Source: Sphingomonadales bacterium (GTDB lineage: Bacteria; Pseudomonadota; Alphaproteobacteria; Sphingomonadales; Sphingomonadaceae). From it: a stretch of DNA of 64,000 nucleotides. The notes under the pieces are model-generated. The model had not been told where the DNA came from. It saw only the letters and a list, made by a program, of their open reading frames with translations, and did no database searches. The position numbers and the translations under genes were made by a program. Below, piece by piece: positions 1-9,030 of this stretch; position 1 is the stretch's first letter, and every line of letters begins with the position of its first letter. The stretch lies in NCBI GenBank assembly GCA_025352685.1, contig JANXSN010000106.1, positions 1 through 64,000 on the forward strand, read 5' to 3'.

Positions 1-493
1 TGATTACTCGCGCTACATCATCGCCTGGAAGTTGTGCTCCACGATGCGGGCCGAGGACGTCACCGACACGCTGGGACTGGCGCTGATCGCGTCAGGGGCG
101 TGACCAAGCCTACGTCCAGCACAAGTCGCGACTGCTCAGCGACAATGGCTCCAGCTACATATCCGGCGATCTGGCCGAATGGCTCGACGATCGCAGAATG
201 AAACATGTGCGCGGAGCACCTTATCATCCGCAGACCCAGGGCAAGATCGAGGCGTTCATCGAGCACTATAATCATCATCGCTACCACGAAAGCCTGAGCA
301 ATGTGACACCAGCAGACGCCTACTTCGGCAGGGCCAAGCCATCCCCGCCGAGCGTGCCCGCATCAAACGTATCACCATCGAGCATCGGCGCTTGCAACAC
401 CGCAGACTCGCCGCTTAACCACCAACCCCCAGATGAGGCCAGCACTCCGCTGATTTACGCCGCTAAATGTCCCAAATGATCTGACGACGAACA
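1..493 (+). pseudogene. IS3-family transposase (orfB) remnant, 3' end of an insertion sequence
   Basis: The sequence starts inside a DDE integrase core. Reading from base 2 gives DYSRYIIAW (first catalytic Asp), which ends at a TGA at 101-103. A one-base frame change at about 101-105 leads into QAYVQHKSRLLSDNG (second Asp) and then HVRGAPYHPQTQGKIE (catalytic Glu). GKIE is followed directly by AFIEHYNHHRYHES; in intact relatives about 28 residues separate these blocks, so an in-frame deletion is inferred. A further frame change near 330-340 restores the family C-terminus (IEHRRLQHRRLAA), with a stop at 416-418. The tract ending TGATCTGACGACGAACA (about 477-493) may be the right terminus of the element; its left end lies outside the window. 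The element is dead: three separate lesions are visible. Confidence 0.8.
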
Positions 494-1074
494 ACGTCCG
501 CACTCAGCAAAAGGGCGAACAGGCGACTAGCATCCGCGGCGCAACGCATTCTAGCGGAAAGTCCTCACCGACCCGTGAAACGCACTGGCGTTGCGGGGCT
601 ACGAGCTCATTGAAGCGTGAGGCGGTTACGCGTGGCAGCTTTAGGTTCACGCAAGCGGTAATCGGACGAGGGACGTTGAGCACGTGGCCGACATTATTCC
701 GCCAAGCAGACGACAATTTCTCAATGATTTGAGTGCCCAGCATTAGCTGCCCAGGCGCGCCAATCACCACCGTGTCACTCCCTAGGGCCGTCAGGTTACG
801 CCCACGTCGTTCGGCAAGTCGGCCAGTCGCAGAACGCAACCCTAAAGCTACCGGCCATTTATCTGCGCGCGGGCGACGGATGGAACGGCGAAACATGATG
901 GAGAGAGGATAGGCCGCTGTGACGCGTGCAGACGCAATTATTGTCGAGACGATCATTCTACGGGAACAACAGGTCGGCTGAAGACGGACTCGCGATACTC
1001 CGGGGACGGGTGAGCGAGAGTAAGGGCTAAACTCTCCGCTGCTCAGGTGACCCAACACCGAAACGCTCTCTGAC
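494..1074. other. Intergenic stretch without a recognisable gene
   Basis: About 580 bases between the IS remnant and a small membrane protein gene. A minus-strand open frame (504-1154) crosses most of it, but its translation is Arg/Cys/Ser-rich, matches no family I recognise, and overlaps the 3' part of the more convincing membrane-protein gene in another frame. I see no RNA gene. It may be decayed DNA next to the IS. Confidence 0.4.
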
Positions 1075-1338
1075 CTATTGGCCGTTTCGACCGGGCAGAT
1101 TTGAATGCCGCCTGGCCTCGCGCTCGTAGCGTAGCGCGTCAAGAATCTTGGCACCGGCCAGCATCACTGAGCCGCTGCACGCCCAAAACAACAGCCAACC
1201 GCCAGTGCCAGGATACTCGTTGAGATAACCCTTGCCGCGCTCCATCGCGCCCACAGCAAGCGCAAAAATGATAAGATACGCCTCAATCTTGGTCTTGATC
1301 ACGAACAGGCGGGAGAGTTTGCGGAGCATGTTACCCAT
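1075..1338 (-). CDS. Small two-helix membrane protein, conserved hypothetical
   Basis: The 87-residue product begins MGNMLRKLSRLFVIKTKIEA. It has two hydrophobic segments, about residues 21-33 (AYLIIFALAVGAM) and 47-67 (GGWLLFWACSGSVMLAGAKIL), joined by a short polar loop (ERGKGYLNEYPGTG), then a charged tail. Proteins with this pattern occur in sphingomonads, but I know no function. The start could also be the ATG at 1329 (MLRK); neither has a strong ribosome-binding site. It lies downstream of astB on the same strand, separated by 82 bases containing a hairpin, so it is probably not part of that operon. Confidence 0.6.
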   Translation of the reverse strand: MGNMLRKLSRLFVIKTKIEAYLIIFALAVGAMERGKGYLNEYPGTGGWLLFWACSGSVMLAGAKILDALRYEREARRHSNLPGRNGQ

Positions 1339-1395
1339 GCAGCAAGGATTAGACCACCGACGCTTTTACGTAAACAACTGGTTAGTGACCTAGGT

Positions 1396-1420
1396 AAACT
1401 GTCAGTTAATCCGACAGTTT
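1396..1420 (-). terminator. Hairpin immediately after astB
   Basis: AAACTGTC (1396-1403) and GACAGTTT (1413-1420) form an 8-bp perfect stem with a 9-base loop, touching the astB stop codon at 1420-1422. Only a short T run follows on the minus strand. It could be a weak terminator or an mRNA 3'-end stabiliser. Confidence 0.45.
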
Positions 1421-2664
1421 CAAATCGGGATGCCGACCGCCGCAACTAGGGCTTGCCGCGCCCGCCCGATATCGGCCAGTAAAGTGTCGTTCGCCAAATC
1501 GCAGGGCATAATTTGCCCTGGCCAGTGCGCCGCGACGACACCAGCAATCAGGTCAAGCTTGTCTTCGTCGGCGAGAAAACGCGCGTCGACCGTGGCGGGA
1601 TCGGCGACGATGCGCAGACGCAGACATGCCGGACCACCTCCGTTAGCCATCGACTCGCGCACATTGACGGTAACCAGTTTGCGGATTGGGCCGTTGCCGG
1701 CGACCATCGCTTCCAGCCAGCGCCAGACACGCAGATCCGCCTGCGCTTCGGTTGGCAGGATGAGTGCCATGCCGCCCTCCGATGGCAACGTCACCAGCTG
1801 CGCATTGAAGAGATAAGTGTTGATGGCATCGGCGAGTGATACGACGTCCGCCGGCACCTCAACGATTTCAACCTCGGGTAGGCAGCGATGGAGACTGGTA
1901 TAGAATCCAGCCTTGTCGGCAAAAGCCTGTTCGTGCGTGAACAACACGCGTTCGTTCGCCACGGCAACCACATCGTTATGAAAAGCGCCGGCCGCAATTG
2001 CCTCGTCGGATTGCCTGACAAACAGCGGCGTCGAGACGCCGTGCAGCCGCGCAACTGCTTTGGACGCCTCGATGTGCTGGCGCGCCGGGAAAACGCCACC
2101 ACGCTCTCCATAAACAAAGACTTCGACGCCAGCTGTGCCGTGATCCAGACACAAGCGCATGTGGTTGGCCGCGCCTTCGTCGCCAAAAGGGGGCGGGACC
2201 GGTGCGTGGATGGCGAACACAGGGTTGGCGAATGCGACCCGCAATTGCTCGATGGTTCCCGGCCACTCGTGCGCACGATGGGGCATTGTTATCAGGTTGG
2301 CAGGAGTTAGGTGACAGCGCCCGTCAACAGTGTCGGGTTCCGGGGAAACCGTCGCAGCGTTGGCAGCCCACATGGCGGAGGCGGACAAGGCGGCAGCCCG
2401 AATATGCGGTTCGATCGTGTCATCATCGTCATGCCCAAGCGACGCTAGCCACGGCCGGTCGGGTCGCATGTGCGGTAAGAAAAATCCCTGTGTCAGGCCG
2501 AGCTTTAAATTCGCACGCATCTTTTCGATGCCTTGTAGAGCTGCTGCCCGCGGGTGCGCGGCGGCTCCTGCGTTCTTGGCCGAGGCAAGATTGCCTGCGC
2601 TCAGTCCAGCATAATTGTGGCTCGGACCAATGATGCCATCAAAATTGATTTCGACAAGTGTCAC
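1420..2664 (-). CDS. astB: N-succinylarginine dihydrolase AstB
   Basis: Second enzyme of the arginine succinyltransferase (AST) pathway: converts N2-succinylarginine to N2-succinylornithine, ammonia and CO2 in the cytoplasm. The 414-residue protein opens with the family signature EINFDGIIGPSHNYAGLSAG and keeps the pentein-fold catalytic elements: a His in the FHNDVVAVAN block (about residue 228) and the nucleophile Cys347 in NGGGPACLRLR. It is somewhat shorter than the roughly 445-residue enterobacterial enzyme. Its ATG overlaps the astA stop by 4 bases, so the two are translationally coupled. It is the last gene of the M20 hydrolase-astA-astB operon. astC, astD and astE are not in this window. 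Confidence 0.95.
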   Translation of the reverse strand: MTLVEINFDGIIGPSHNYAGLSAGNLASAKNAGAAAHPRAAALQGIEKMRANLKLGLTQGFFLPHMRPDRPWLASLGHDDDDTIEPHIRAAALSASAMWAANAATVSPEPDTVDGRCHLTPANLITMPHRAHEWPGTIEQLRVAFANPVFAIHAPVPPPFGDEGAANHMRLCLDHGTAGVEVFVYGERGGVFPARQHIEASKAVARLHGVSTPLFVRQSDEAIAAGAFHNDVVAVANERVLFTHEQAFADKAGFYTSLHRCLPEVEIVEVPADVVSLADAINTYLFNAQLVTLPSEGGMALILPTEAQADLRVWRWLEAMVAGNGPIRKLVTVNVRESMANGGGPACLRLRIVADPATVDARFLADEDKLDLIAGVVAAHWPGQIMPCDLANDTLLADIGRARQALVAAVGIPI

Positions 2665-3662
2665 TGTGGGGCCACCAGAATCGTCTGGCCGGGTTCGACA
2701 CGGAGCGCGGCTGCAGATCGCGGGTCGATGATATCGCCGTCAACGTGACCCCACGCGGCAGTAAAATCGCTCAACGTGCCATGAGATACAATTGTACGCG
2801 GTGCCCCATTTTCGGCGACCCGGGCAATCCTTACCTCCCTCGCCTCCGCGACTGAGCGAATCCGTCCGGTGACGGCGCACATAGTCGGTCCCCCGTCGAA
2901 GATATCGATATAACCGTCATTGTTGAATCCTTCATGCTCCAGCATCCGCATGGCTGCGCGGCCGGAAGGGTGCGGCAAGCCAATGGCCGCGCGCGCCGCA
3001 TCGTTGAGCATCGCGATATAAATGGGCGTCTTTGGCATCAGGTCGGCGATGAACTGGTGCCCGTTGATCGCATTGAACTCATCAGCATCCTGGAAATTCA
3101 TGCCGAAGAAACGGCCGGCCAGTCCGTCCCAGAACGGCGAGCCTCCCCCTTCATCGATCAGTCCGCGAAGCTCGGCTATCATGCGATCAGCAAAGCGGTG
3201 TCGGTGCTGGCGCACGAACAGGTAGCGGCTGCGCGCAATCAACATGCCCAAGCCTCCGGCCCGCTCGCTCGGGTGGAGGAACAGTCCTCCCACTTCGCTC
3301 GATCCTTCGAGGTCGGTCGATAACGTAAGCATGTCGGCGCGAAATGTTCGACCCAATTCCTTCGAATGCTGTGTCAGCGTGCCGACCCGGTAACTATAGA
3401 ACGGAACGCGCATCCCGATCTGACTGAAGATCTGGCAGGTCCCCCGCACGTGGCCAGTTTCGACATTTTCGAGCACCAGCAGGAACAAATCGTCCGCAAC
3501 CGATTCCTCGCTGCGCGCAAACGCTTCACCCGACCGGTCCAGCTTTGCGGTCAGTGATGGCTTGTCTGGCGGCAGATTAGTGAATCCCCCCCCAGTCAGT
3601 TTCGCCATTTCGTAAAGTGCCGCAAGATCGTCGGCGTGGGCGACGCGCATCCTGAACATCAT
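2661..3662 (-). CDS. astA: Arginine N-succinyltransferase AstA
   Basis: First AST-pathway enzyme: transfers succinyl from succinyl-CoA to the alpha-amino group of arginine. The 333 residues match the family along their length: an N-terminal GNAT-like half with VAHADDLAALYEMAKLTGGG and GGLFLHPSERAGGLGMLIAR, then the YIDIFDGGPTM block typical of AstA near residue 245. The length is normal. It overlaps the upstream M20 hydrolase by 4 bases and astB by 4 bases, so the three genes form one tight operon. The ATG-ATG start (3662 or 3659) is ambiguous by one codon. Confidence 0.95.
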   Translation of the reverse strand: MMFRMRVAHADDLAALYEMAKLTGGGFTNLPPDKPSLTAKLDRSGEAFARSEESVADDLFLLVLENVETGHVRGTCQIFSQIGMRVPFYSYRVGTLTQHSKELGRTFRADMLTLSTDLEGSSEVGGLFLHPSERAGGLGMLIARSRYLFVRQHRHRFADRMIAELRGLIDEGGGSPFWDGLAGRFFGMNFQDADEFNAINGHQFIADLMPKTPIYIAMLNDAARAAIGLPHPSGRAAMRMLEHEGFNNDGYIDIFDGGPTMCAVTGRIRSVAEAREVRIARVAENGAPRTIVSHGTLSDFTAAWGHVDGDIIDPRSAAALRVEPGQTILVAPQ

Positions 3663-4867
3663 GAAATTGCCCCGTTCGCCAGCCGATAAACGGTGAGCGC
3701 ACTGAGTGCCGCACGCTCAGCCAGCGATTCTACTATGAGATACTCTTTATCTGAGTGGATAGCACCCCCGCGCACACCCATCGTGTCGACGACAGGGATG
3801 CCACAAGCAGCGATATTGTTGCCGTCGCACACGCCACCCGTTGATTTCCACGTGATGCTTTGCCCAAGGTCGGCACCGCAATCACGGACAAGACCGAAGA
3901 GACGCTGAGCCGATTCGTCCATCGACTTGGGCGGCCGACTAAAACTGCCGTGCATGTGAAAGACGACGTCGTGAAGGTCCGACACCTCCGCAACGATCCG
4001 AGCGATTGCGGCTTTAGCCTCGGCTTCGACCTGTGCCGACATCGGGCGCATGTTGACGCGCAAAACCGCATGATCGGGCACAACATTATTGGGCCCACCG
4101 CCGTCAATTTTCGCCGGATTGACGCTGAGCCCTGGTTTGCGCAGCGCCGCGAGGCGGAGCGCCAGATCGGCGGCGGCGATCAGAGCATTGCGCCCGTCGT
4201 CGGGATTGCGCCCCGCGTGCGCAGATTTGCCGGTAACCACGAAACTGAAATTGCCGCTACCCGGTCGCGCACCCGCCAACGTCCCGTCGGGGAGCGCAGC
4301 GGGTTCATAGGTCAGCGCGGCGATCTTACCGCGCGCGAGCTCGGCAATCAGCGCCGCCGACGTCAACGACCCCGTTTCTTCGTCGCTATTGAGGATTACA
4401 TCATAGCCAAGCGCCGAAGCAGAATCGCTGGCCTCGAACGCTGTGAGCGCAGCAAGCATCACCGCAATGCCGCCCTTCATGTCAGCAACGCCGGGCCCGT
4501 TAATTATGCCGGGCTCGACCTCGCTCTGACTTTGAAATGGGTGATCAGCCGGGAAAACAGTGTCCATGTGGCCGGTTAGCAGAATACGACGGTTGGCACT
4601 TGGACGAACTGCCACACGGAGATGTGAGCCACGAGGAGCGATATGTATACTCCCGTCGGGGGCAATGCTTTCTGCGGGCGCGGGTTTAACCAAGAGAATT
4701 TTGCAGGGCAGCACCGCGAAAGCCTCCGCGAGTAAATCGGCCATAACGGCTAATCCCGCCATATTTCCCGTTCCGGTGTTGATCGCCGCCCAGCGCTCGA
4801 CTTGCATCCGCATTGGCGCGGTGATTGCGCGAGCAACGAGTGTTTTTTCTTGATTGGTGAGATTCAT
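3659..4867 (-). CDS. M20-family metallo-hydrolase (deacylase/desuccinylase-like) of the ast operon
   Basis: A 402-residue di-zinc hydrolase of the M20 peptidase superfamily, related to carboxypeptidase G2 and acetylornithine/succinyl-diaminopimelate deacylases. Visible metal-site motifs are GHMDTVFP (His), GVADMKGGI (bridging Asp), NSDEETGS (general base plus metal Glu) and GAIHSDKEYL (last His). The dimerisation insert lies between about residues 195 and 305. As first gene of the operon with astA and astB, it plausibly removes succinyl from succinylglutamate or a related intermediate, a job normally done by the unrelated M14-type AstE; that is inference. The start at 4867 leaves 124 bases to the divergent glcB gene, enough for two promoters. 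Confidence 0.85.
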   Translation of the reverse strand: MNLTNQEKTLVARAITAPMRMQVERWAAINTGTGNMAGLAVMADLLAEAFAVLPCKILLVKPAPAESIAPDGSIHIAPRGSHLRVAVRPSANRRILLTGHMDTVFPADHPFQSQSEVEPGIINGPGVADMKGGIAVMLAALTAFEASDSASALGYDVILNSDEETGSLTSAALIAELARGKIAALTYEPAALPDGTLAGARPGSGNFSFVVTGKSAHAGRNPDDGRNALIAAADLALRLAALRKPGLSVNPAKIDGGGPNNVVPDHAVLRVNMRPMSAQVEAEAKAAIARIVAEVSDLHDVVFHMHGSFSRPPKSMDESAQRLFGLVRDCGADLGQSITWKSTGGVCDGNNIAACGIPVVDTMGVRGGAIHSDKEYLIVESLAERAALSALTVYRLANGAIS

Positions 4868-4991
4868 GAGCTCGTCCTAGCCGGTTCAACGCGTTGCTTG
4901 AACCCCGGCGCTTGTCCTGTCGCCAATCGGACGGCATAGGCACTCGGACCTCCTCCCCGGGGCATCGCAGTTTATCTCATAGGAGACCCGC

Positions 4992-7034
4992 ATGTCCTAC
5001 GTTCCCCGCGCCAGTTTGAGCGTTGCTTCTAGCCTAGCCCATTTTGTCGAGGCCGAGTCCTTGCCAGGCACGGGCGTGACTGCCGAAGCCTTGTGGTCGG
5101 GGCTCGCTGAAATTCTAGCGCGATTTGCTCCGATCAATCGCATGCTCCTCGCCAAGCGCGATAACCTTCAGGCACAGATCGACGCTTGGCACGAGGCGCG
5201 CAAGACGCAGGTGTGGGATCCGCACGCATATCAGGCGTTCCTGGCCGAAATTGGCTATCTCGTCCCGGAGCCTGCATCGTTCGCCATCGACACGACCAAT
5301 GTTGACGCAGAAGTGGCAACCATGGCCGGGCCGCAGCTCGTCGTTCCCTCGCTCAACACCCGCTTTGCGCTTAATGCGGCCAATGCGCGCTGGGGAAGCC
5401 TGTATGACGCCTACTATGGCACCGATGCGCTCGATGCGGCACCGGCCAAGTCTGGTGGCTACGACACCGAACGAGGCGCCGCCGTGATTGCGGCCGCGCG
5501 CGCGTTTCTCGATCGAGCCATTCCCGGCTGGCAGGATGATGCGCACCTTGTGGGTTGGCGCGAGGGACGCAAGTTATTTCAAAATCATGGTCTCCACATC
5601 GAGCTCGTCATCGACCGCAGCCATCCCATTGGCGCAACCGATCCGCTGGGTATTGCCGACGTCATTCTTGAATCGGCGCTATCGACGATCATCGACCTTG
5701 AGGACTCCGTTGCGGCCGTTGACGCCGACGATAAGGTCAGCGCTTATCGCACCTGGCTCGGCCTGATGAAGGGCGATTTGACTGCAACGTTTGAAAAGGC
5801 GGGGCGGACGATGACCCGCGCCCTCGAGCCTGATCGGAAGTGGCACGGCCGCGACGGCGCATTCACACTGCACGGACGCAGCCTTTTGTTCGTCCGCAAT
5901 GTCGGTCATTTGATGACGAATCCGGCGATCCTCCTACCCGATGGCTCCGAAGTCCCCGAAGGCATCCTTGACGCCGTGCTCACGAGCTCGATCGCCATGC
6001 ATGATATTTTGAGCAAGAACCGTGGAGGCAACAGTCGCTGCGGCAGCATTTATATCGTCAAACCCAAAATGCACGGACCAGAAGAAGCCGCTTTCACCAA
6101 CGCTCTTTTCGACGCGACCGAAGATCTTCTCGGCCTTGCGCGCCACACGATTAAAGTGGGTGTAATGGACGAGGAGCGCCGTACGTCGGCCAATCTTGCA
6201 GCGACGGTTCACGCGGTACGTCACCGAATTGCCTTCATCAATACGGGGTTCCTTGACCGCACTGGCGACGAAATCCACACCTCGATGCGCGCCGGGCCCA
6301 TGGTACCGAAGGGCGAGATGAAGACGAGCACCTGGATCAAGGCTTATGAGACGCGCAATGTTGCCATCGGCCTTGCCTGTGGTCTCAGCGGCAAGGCGCA
6401 GATCGGCAAGGGTATGTGGGCCGCGCCCGACAAAATGGCAGATATGCTTGCACAAAAGATCGGTCACCCCATGGCGGGTGCGAACACGGCTTGGGTGCCC
6501 TCGCCGACGGCGGCGACCCTGCACGCTGTACATTACCACGATGTTGATGTGTTTGCGCGGCAGAAGGAAGTGACCGCGATTGCTCCGCTCGCCGACCTGC
6601 TGAGTGTGCCGCTGGCGCATGGGCGCAATTGGAGCACCGCGGAGATCGAGCGCGAACTCGACAACAATGCACAAGGGATTCTTGGCTATGTTGTGCGCTG
6701 GATTGATCAGGGGGTCGGCTGTTCGAAGGTACCCGATATCGATGATGTCGGTCTGATGGAGGACCGTGCCACCTTGCGGATCGCCTCACAGGCGCTCGCC
6801 AACTGGCTTTTACACGGCATATGCACGCCCGAGCAGGTCAACACAGCGCTAGCGAGAATGGCGGTCAAGGTCGACGGCCAGAACGCGAGCGACCCGCAAT
6901 ACCGCCGACTGACCCCGCAAAGCATCGCCATGAAAGCGGCGCGAGCGCTCATCTTTGAAGGAGTGGCGCAGCCCAACGGTTACACCGAGCCACTTCTCCA
7001 TCGCTTCCGCCTTGAAGTGAAGGCGGCAGGGTAG
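4992..7034 (+). CDS. glcB: Malate synthase G
   Basis: Condenses glyoxylate with acetyl-CoA to give malate, the second step of the glyoxylate shunt and glycolate use. The 680-residue product is a single-chain, G-form enzyme (about 720 residues in E. coli). Recognisable blocks are [16 protein letters not shown] (about residue 235), the active-site region [20 protein letters not shown] (about 345) and [24 protein letters not shown] text near 455, with the C-terminal catalytic helices around [21 protein letters not shown] purine-rich AGGAGA lies just ahead of the ATG (4980-4986). It stands alone, divergent from the ast operon. Confidence 0.97.
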   Translation: MSYVPRASLSVASSLAHFVEAESLPGTGVTAEALWSGLAEILARFAPINRMLLAKRDNLQAQIDAWHEARKTQVWDPHAYQAFLAEIGYLVPEPASFAIDTTNVDAEVATMAGPQLVVPSLNTRFALNAANARWGSLYDAYYGTDALDAAPAKSGGYDTERGAAVIAAARAFLDRAIPGWQDDAHLVGWREGRKLFQNHGLHIELVIDRSHPIGATDPLGIADVILESALSTIIDLEDSVAAVDADDKVSAYRTWLGLMKGDLTATFEKAGRTMTRALEPDRKWHGRDGAFTLHGRSLLFVRNVGHLMTNPAILLPDGSEVPEGILDAVLTSSIAMHDILSKNRGGNSRCGSIYIVKPKMHGPEEAAFTNALFDATEDLLGLARHTIKVGVMDEERRTSANLAATVHAVRHRIAFINTGFLDRTGDEIHTSMRAGPMVPKGEMKTSTWIKAYETRNVAIGLACGLSGKAQIGKGMWAAPDKMADMLAQKIGHPMAGANTAWVPSPTAATLHAVHYHDVDVFARQKEVTAIAPLADLLSVPLAHGRNWSTAEIERELDNNAQGILGYVVRWIDQGVGCSKVPDIDDVGLMEDRATLRIASQALANWLLHGICTPEQVNTALARMAVKVDGQNASDPQYRRLTPQSIAMKAARALIFEGVAQPNGYTEPLLHRFRLEVKAAG

Positions 7035-7048
7035 GAGTTATTGATGCA

Positions 7049-7072
7049 ACAAGCCCACACCTTCGGGCTTGT
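7049..7072 (+). terminator. Hairpin downstream of glcB
   Basis: ACAAGCCC (7049-7056) and GGGCTTGT (7065-7072) pair perfectly over 8 bp around an 8-base loop, 14 bases past the glcB stop. The following bases (CCTTGGGG) contain no real T run, so termination efficiency is uncertain. Confidence 0.45.
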
Positions 7073-7531
7073 CCTTGGGGCCGTCGAATTCGTGTCCAGC
7101 GGGCTCGATTCAACCGACGCCATGCAGCCGCACGCGACCGCGTTGAGGTCGTTTTCCTGGCACTTCGGTCGGTCGCACTTAACATCTCATCCGGGCACCG
7201 CCTGACGCCGTCATCGCCTTTCAGCGGCGTTTTCTAAAGAATTCGAGAGATCGACTCGCCAGAAATAACCATCTGCGACGCAGAAACTCTCATGCCCGGT
7301 AGCATGTGCCATCCCAACTATGTCAATGCGCGCGGACTCTCAAAATCGCTTGAGGTAATCACGACATATCGTTGGCAATTCTGCTAAAAGCTGGAGGCTG
7401 CAAGCCGCCGGCCACGCCGGGTTGATCACGACCGACCGTAAGGTGATCATAACCGAGAAATCTTTCATAAGGATGATCGAGCTGAGCGAACGGCTGTCTT
7501 CCATCGTCGGCGCCACGAGAGGGGAATGGCC
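7073..7531. other. Non-coding stretch after glcB
   Basis: About 460 bases with no credible reading frame, RNA gene or repeat that I can recognise. It leads into a decayed DUF4199 gene. Confidence 0.4.
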
Positions 7532-8065
7532 ATGGGACGCGTGATTGCGACTTACGGCGTCATTGTCTGAATAATCGTTGTTGTCGGTATTCAGCTCAGT
7601 ATCCGTTTCGAGGCCGACCACGGCTTGCGTGGGATGGTGGTGGGTTACCTGACGACGCTCGTCGCCCTGACGATGATTTTTATTGGCGTGCAACGGTATC
7701 GCGACACGGTGCAGGGCGGCGTGGCGGTCAGCTGGACTTCGGCATAGGCCTCGGGATCGCCGGTGTGGCGGGAATTTGCTATGTGGCAGGTTGGGAGGCG
7801 TATCTATATGCGACCGATTACTCGTTCATGGATGCTAAAATGCAGCAGATGCTCGCCACCAAAGCTGCTGCGGGTGCAACAGCGGCATAACTCGCAAGGC
7901 TCAGGGGCGAACTGGGGGCGTTGAAGATCCAATACGCAAAGCCAGTCTTGCGAATGCCGATGACCCTTCGCAGAGATCGCGCCTGTGAGGGCGGTCGTGG
8001 CGCTGGCGACCACAGCAATTCTGCGCAACAGCCGCGCGTTCCCGGCGGCCGCCGCGCGCAGTTAG
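7532..8065 (+). pseudogene. Decayed DUF4199 membrane protein gene
   Basis: A single ancestral gene can be followed through frame changes. From the ATG at 7532 the frame reads MGRVIATYGVIV, hits TGA at 7568-7570, then continues in frame as LRGMVVGYLTTLVALTMIFI and GVQRYRDTVQGG. A frame change near 7725-7730 restores GIGLGIAGVAGICYVAGWEA and YLYATDYSFMDAKMQQ; a TAA interrupts at 7888-7890, after which LARLRGELGALKIQYAKPV and LRMPMT follow. A last frame change after about 7965 gives VVALATTAILRNSRAFPAAA with a stop at 8063-8065. These blocks match DUF4199 integral membrane proteins, which carry the GWE-Y---TDYSFM and RMPMT motifs. Two nonsense codons and two frameshifts make this a clear pseudogene. 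Confidence 0.85.
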
Positions 8066-8540
8066 CGCGCGAGGAGCAGCGTTCGGACCCGCATCCAAAT
8101 CGTGAGACGCTGCGTGACGATCGCGCCCAGTGCGAACAGCATCGACGGCACGACCGCTGCGGCGCCCGCGCCTACCGAAATGTTTCGAAAACCTGTCGGC
8201 AGCAAGACGAACACCGCGAGCATGTGGCAAGCATCGCTCGACGTTTCCATCAGCACAGCGCCGGCATCGGACAACAGTGGAGCTCAAGGCCGTAGGCGCG
8301 CAGCATGCCGGTACCAATTCCAAGTTGTTGTGCCAGGGCGAAAATCGCGCACACGGTCATATCCACCGCGGGCTGCGGCTGGAACCAGCGTTCTGAGCCG
8401 TTACCAAAAGATGCCGTCACGGGCATGACCCAGACCGCCGCCGCGCCGATCCGACCCGCACGTCCGAGCCGAGTAAGCACGAACACACCGCCGATCACGA
8501 CAAGGGAAACGAGAAACGGCAGCAAACCGACGGGGCACCC
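8062..8540 (-). pseudogene. Probable frameshifted membrane protein gene
   Basis: On the minus strand, from about 8535, one frame gives LPFLVSLVVIGGVFVLTRLG, then GAAAVWVMPVTASFGNGSER and VDMTVCAIFALAQQLGIG. A neighbouring frame continues with ACHMLAVFVLLPTGFRNISV and AVVPSMLFALGAIVTQRLTI, ending at a TAA at 8062-8064. Both halves have membrane-helix character and lie in order on one strand, so a single gene broken by a frameshift near 8270-8290 is the simplest reading. I do not recognise the family. It follows rppH on the same strand and meets the DUF4199 pseudogene tail to tail. Confidence 0.4.
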
Positions 8541-8544
8541 CGCT

Positions 8545-9030
8545 TCAATATTCCCTTGCCGGAAGGTACTGGGCGAACTCGGCCAATACCGCTTCGTAGA
8601 GCGACCTTTTGAACGGGACAATCAGTTCGGGCAGCAGCCACGGGTCGACCCATTGGAAAGTGCGAAATTCAGGGTGCTTGGTCATCAGGTCGACATCGGT
8701 GTCGATTCCCAGAAAGCGCATCAGAAACCAATGTTGCCGTTGCCCCGCGTAACGTCCCGTCCACAGTTTCCCAACCAAGTCTGGCGGCAAGTCATAAAAG
8801 AGCTCTTTGGATGATTGCGCAATAAATTCAACCAGAGCCGAGCTTATACTGGTTTCTTCTTCCAGCTCGCGCAGCGCACCGGCTCGCGCATCTTCGCCGG
8901 GGTCGAGCCCGCCCTGTGGCATTTGCCAAGCGTCAAGACTGGAATCGAGCCGTTGGGCCACAAACACCTTATTGGCAGCATTGAGCAACATGACGGCAGC
9001 TGCAGGGCGGTAGTCGAGAGGTTTGCTCAC
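8545..9030 (-). CDS. rppH: RNA pyrophosphohydrolase RppH (Nudix)
   Basis: A 161-residue cytoplasmic Nudix hydrolase that removes pyrophosphate from 5'-triphosphorylated RNA and so starts mRNA decay. The N-terminus DYRPAAAVMLLNAANKVFVA and the WQMPQGGLDPGEDARAGALR region are characteristic of RppH/YgdP. The Nudix box reads GGLDPGED then REL-EEETS, so the usual Gly after EET is Ser, a mild deviation; all catalytic Glu residues are present. The length is normal. It overlaps the upstream esterase gene by 4 bases (ATGA). Confidence 0.92.
   Translation of the reverse strand: MSKPLDYRPAAAVMLLNAANKVFVAQRLDSSLDAWQMPQGGLDPGEDARAGALRELEEETSISSALVEFIAQSSKELFYDLPPDLVGKLWTGRYAGQRQHWFLMRFLGIDTDVDLMTKHPEFRTFQWVDPWLLPELIVPFKRSLYEAVLAEFAQYLPAREY

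Noticed and set aside
504..1154. 216-residue minus-strand open frame
   Set aside because: Translation is Arg/Cys/Ser-rich, no recognisable domain, and its 5' part overlaps the better membrane-protein gene in a different frame.
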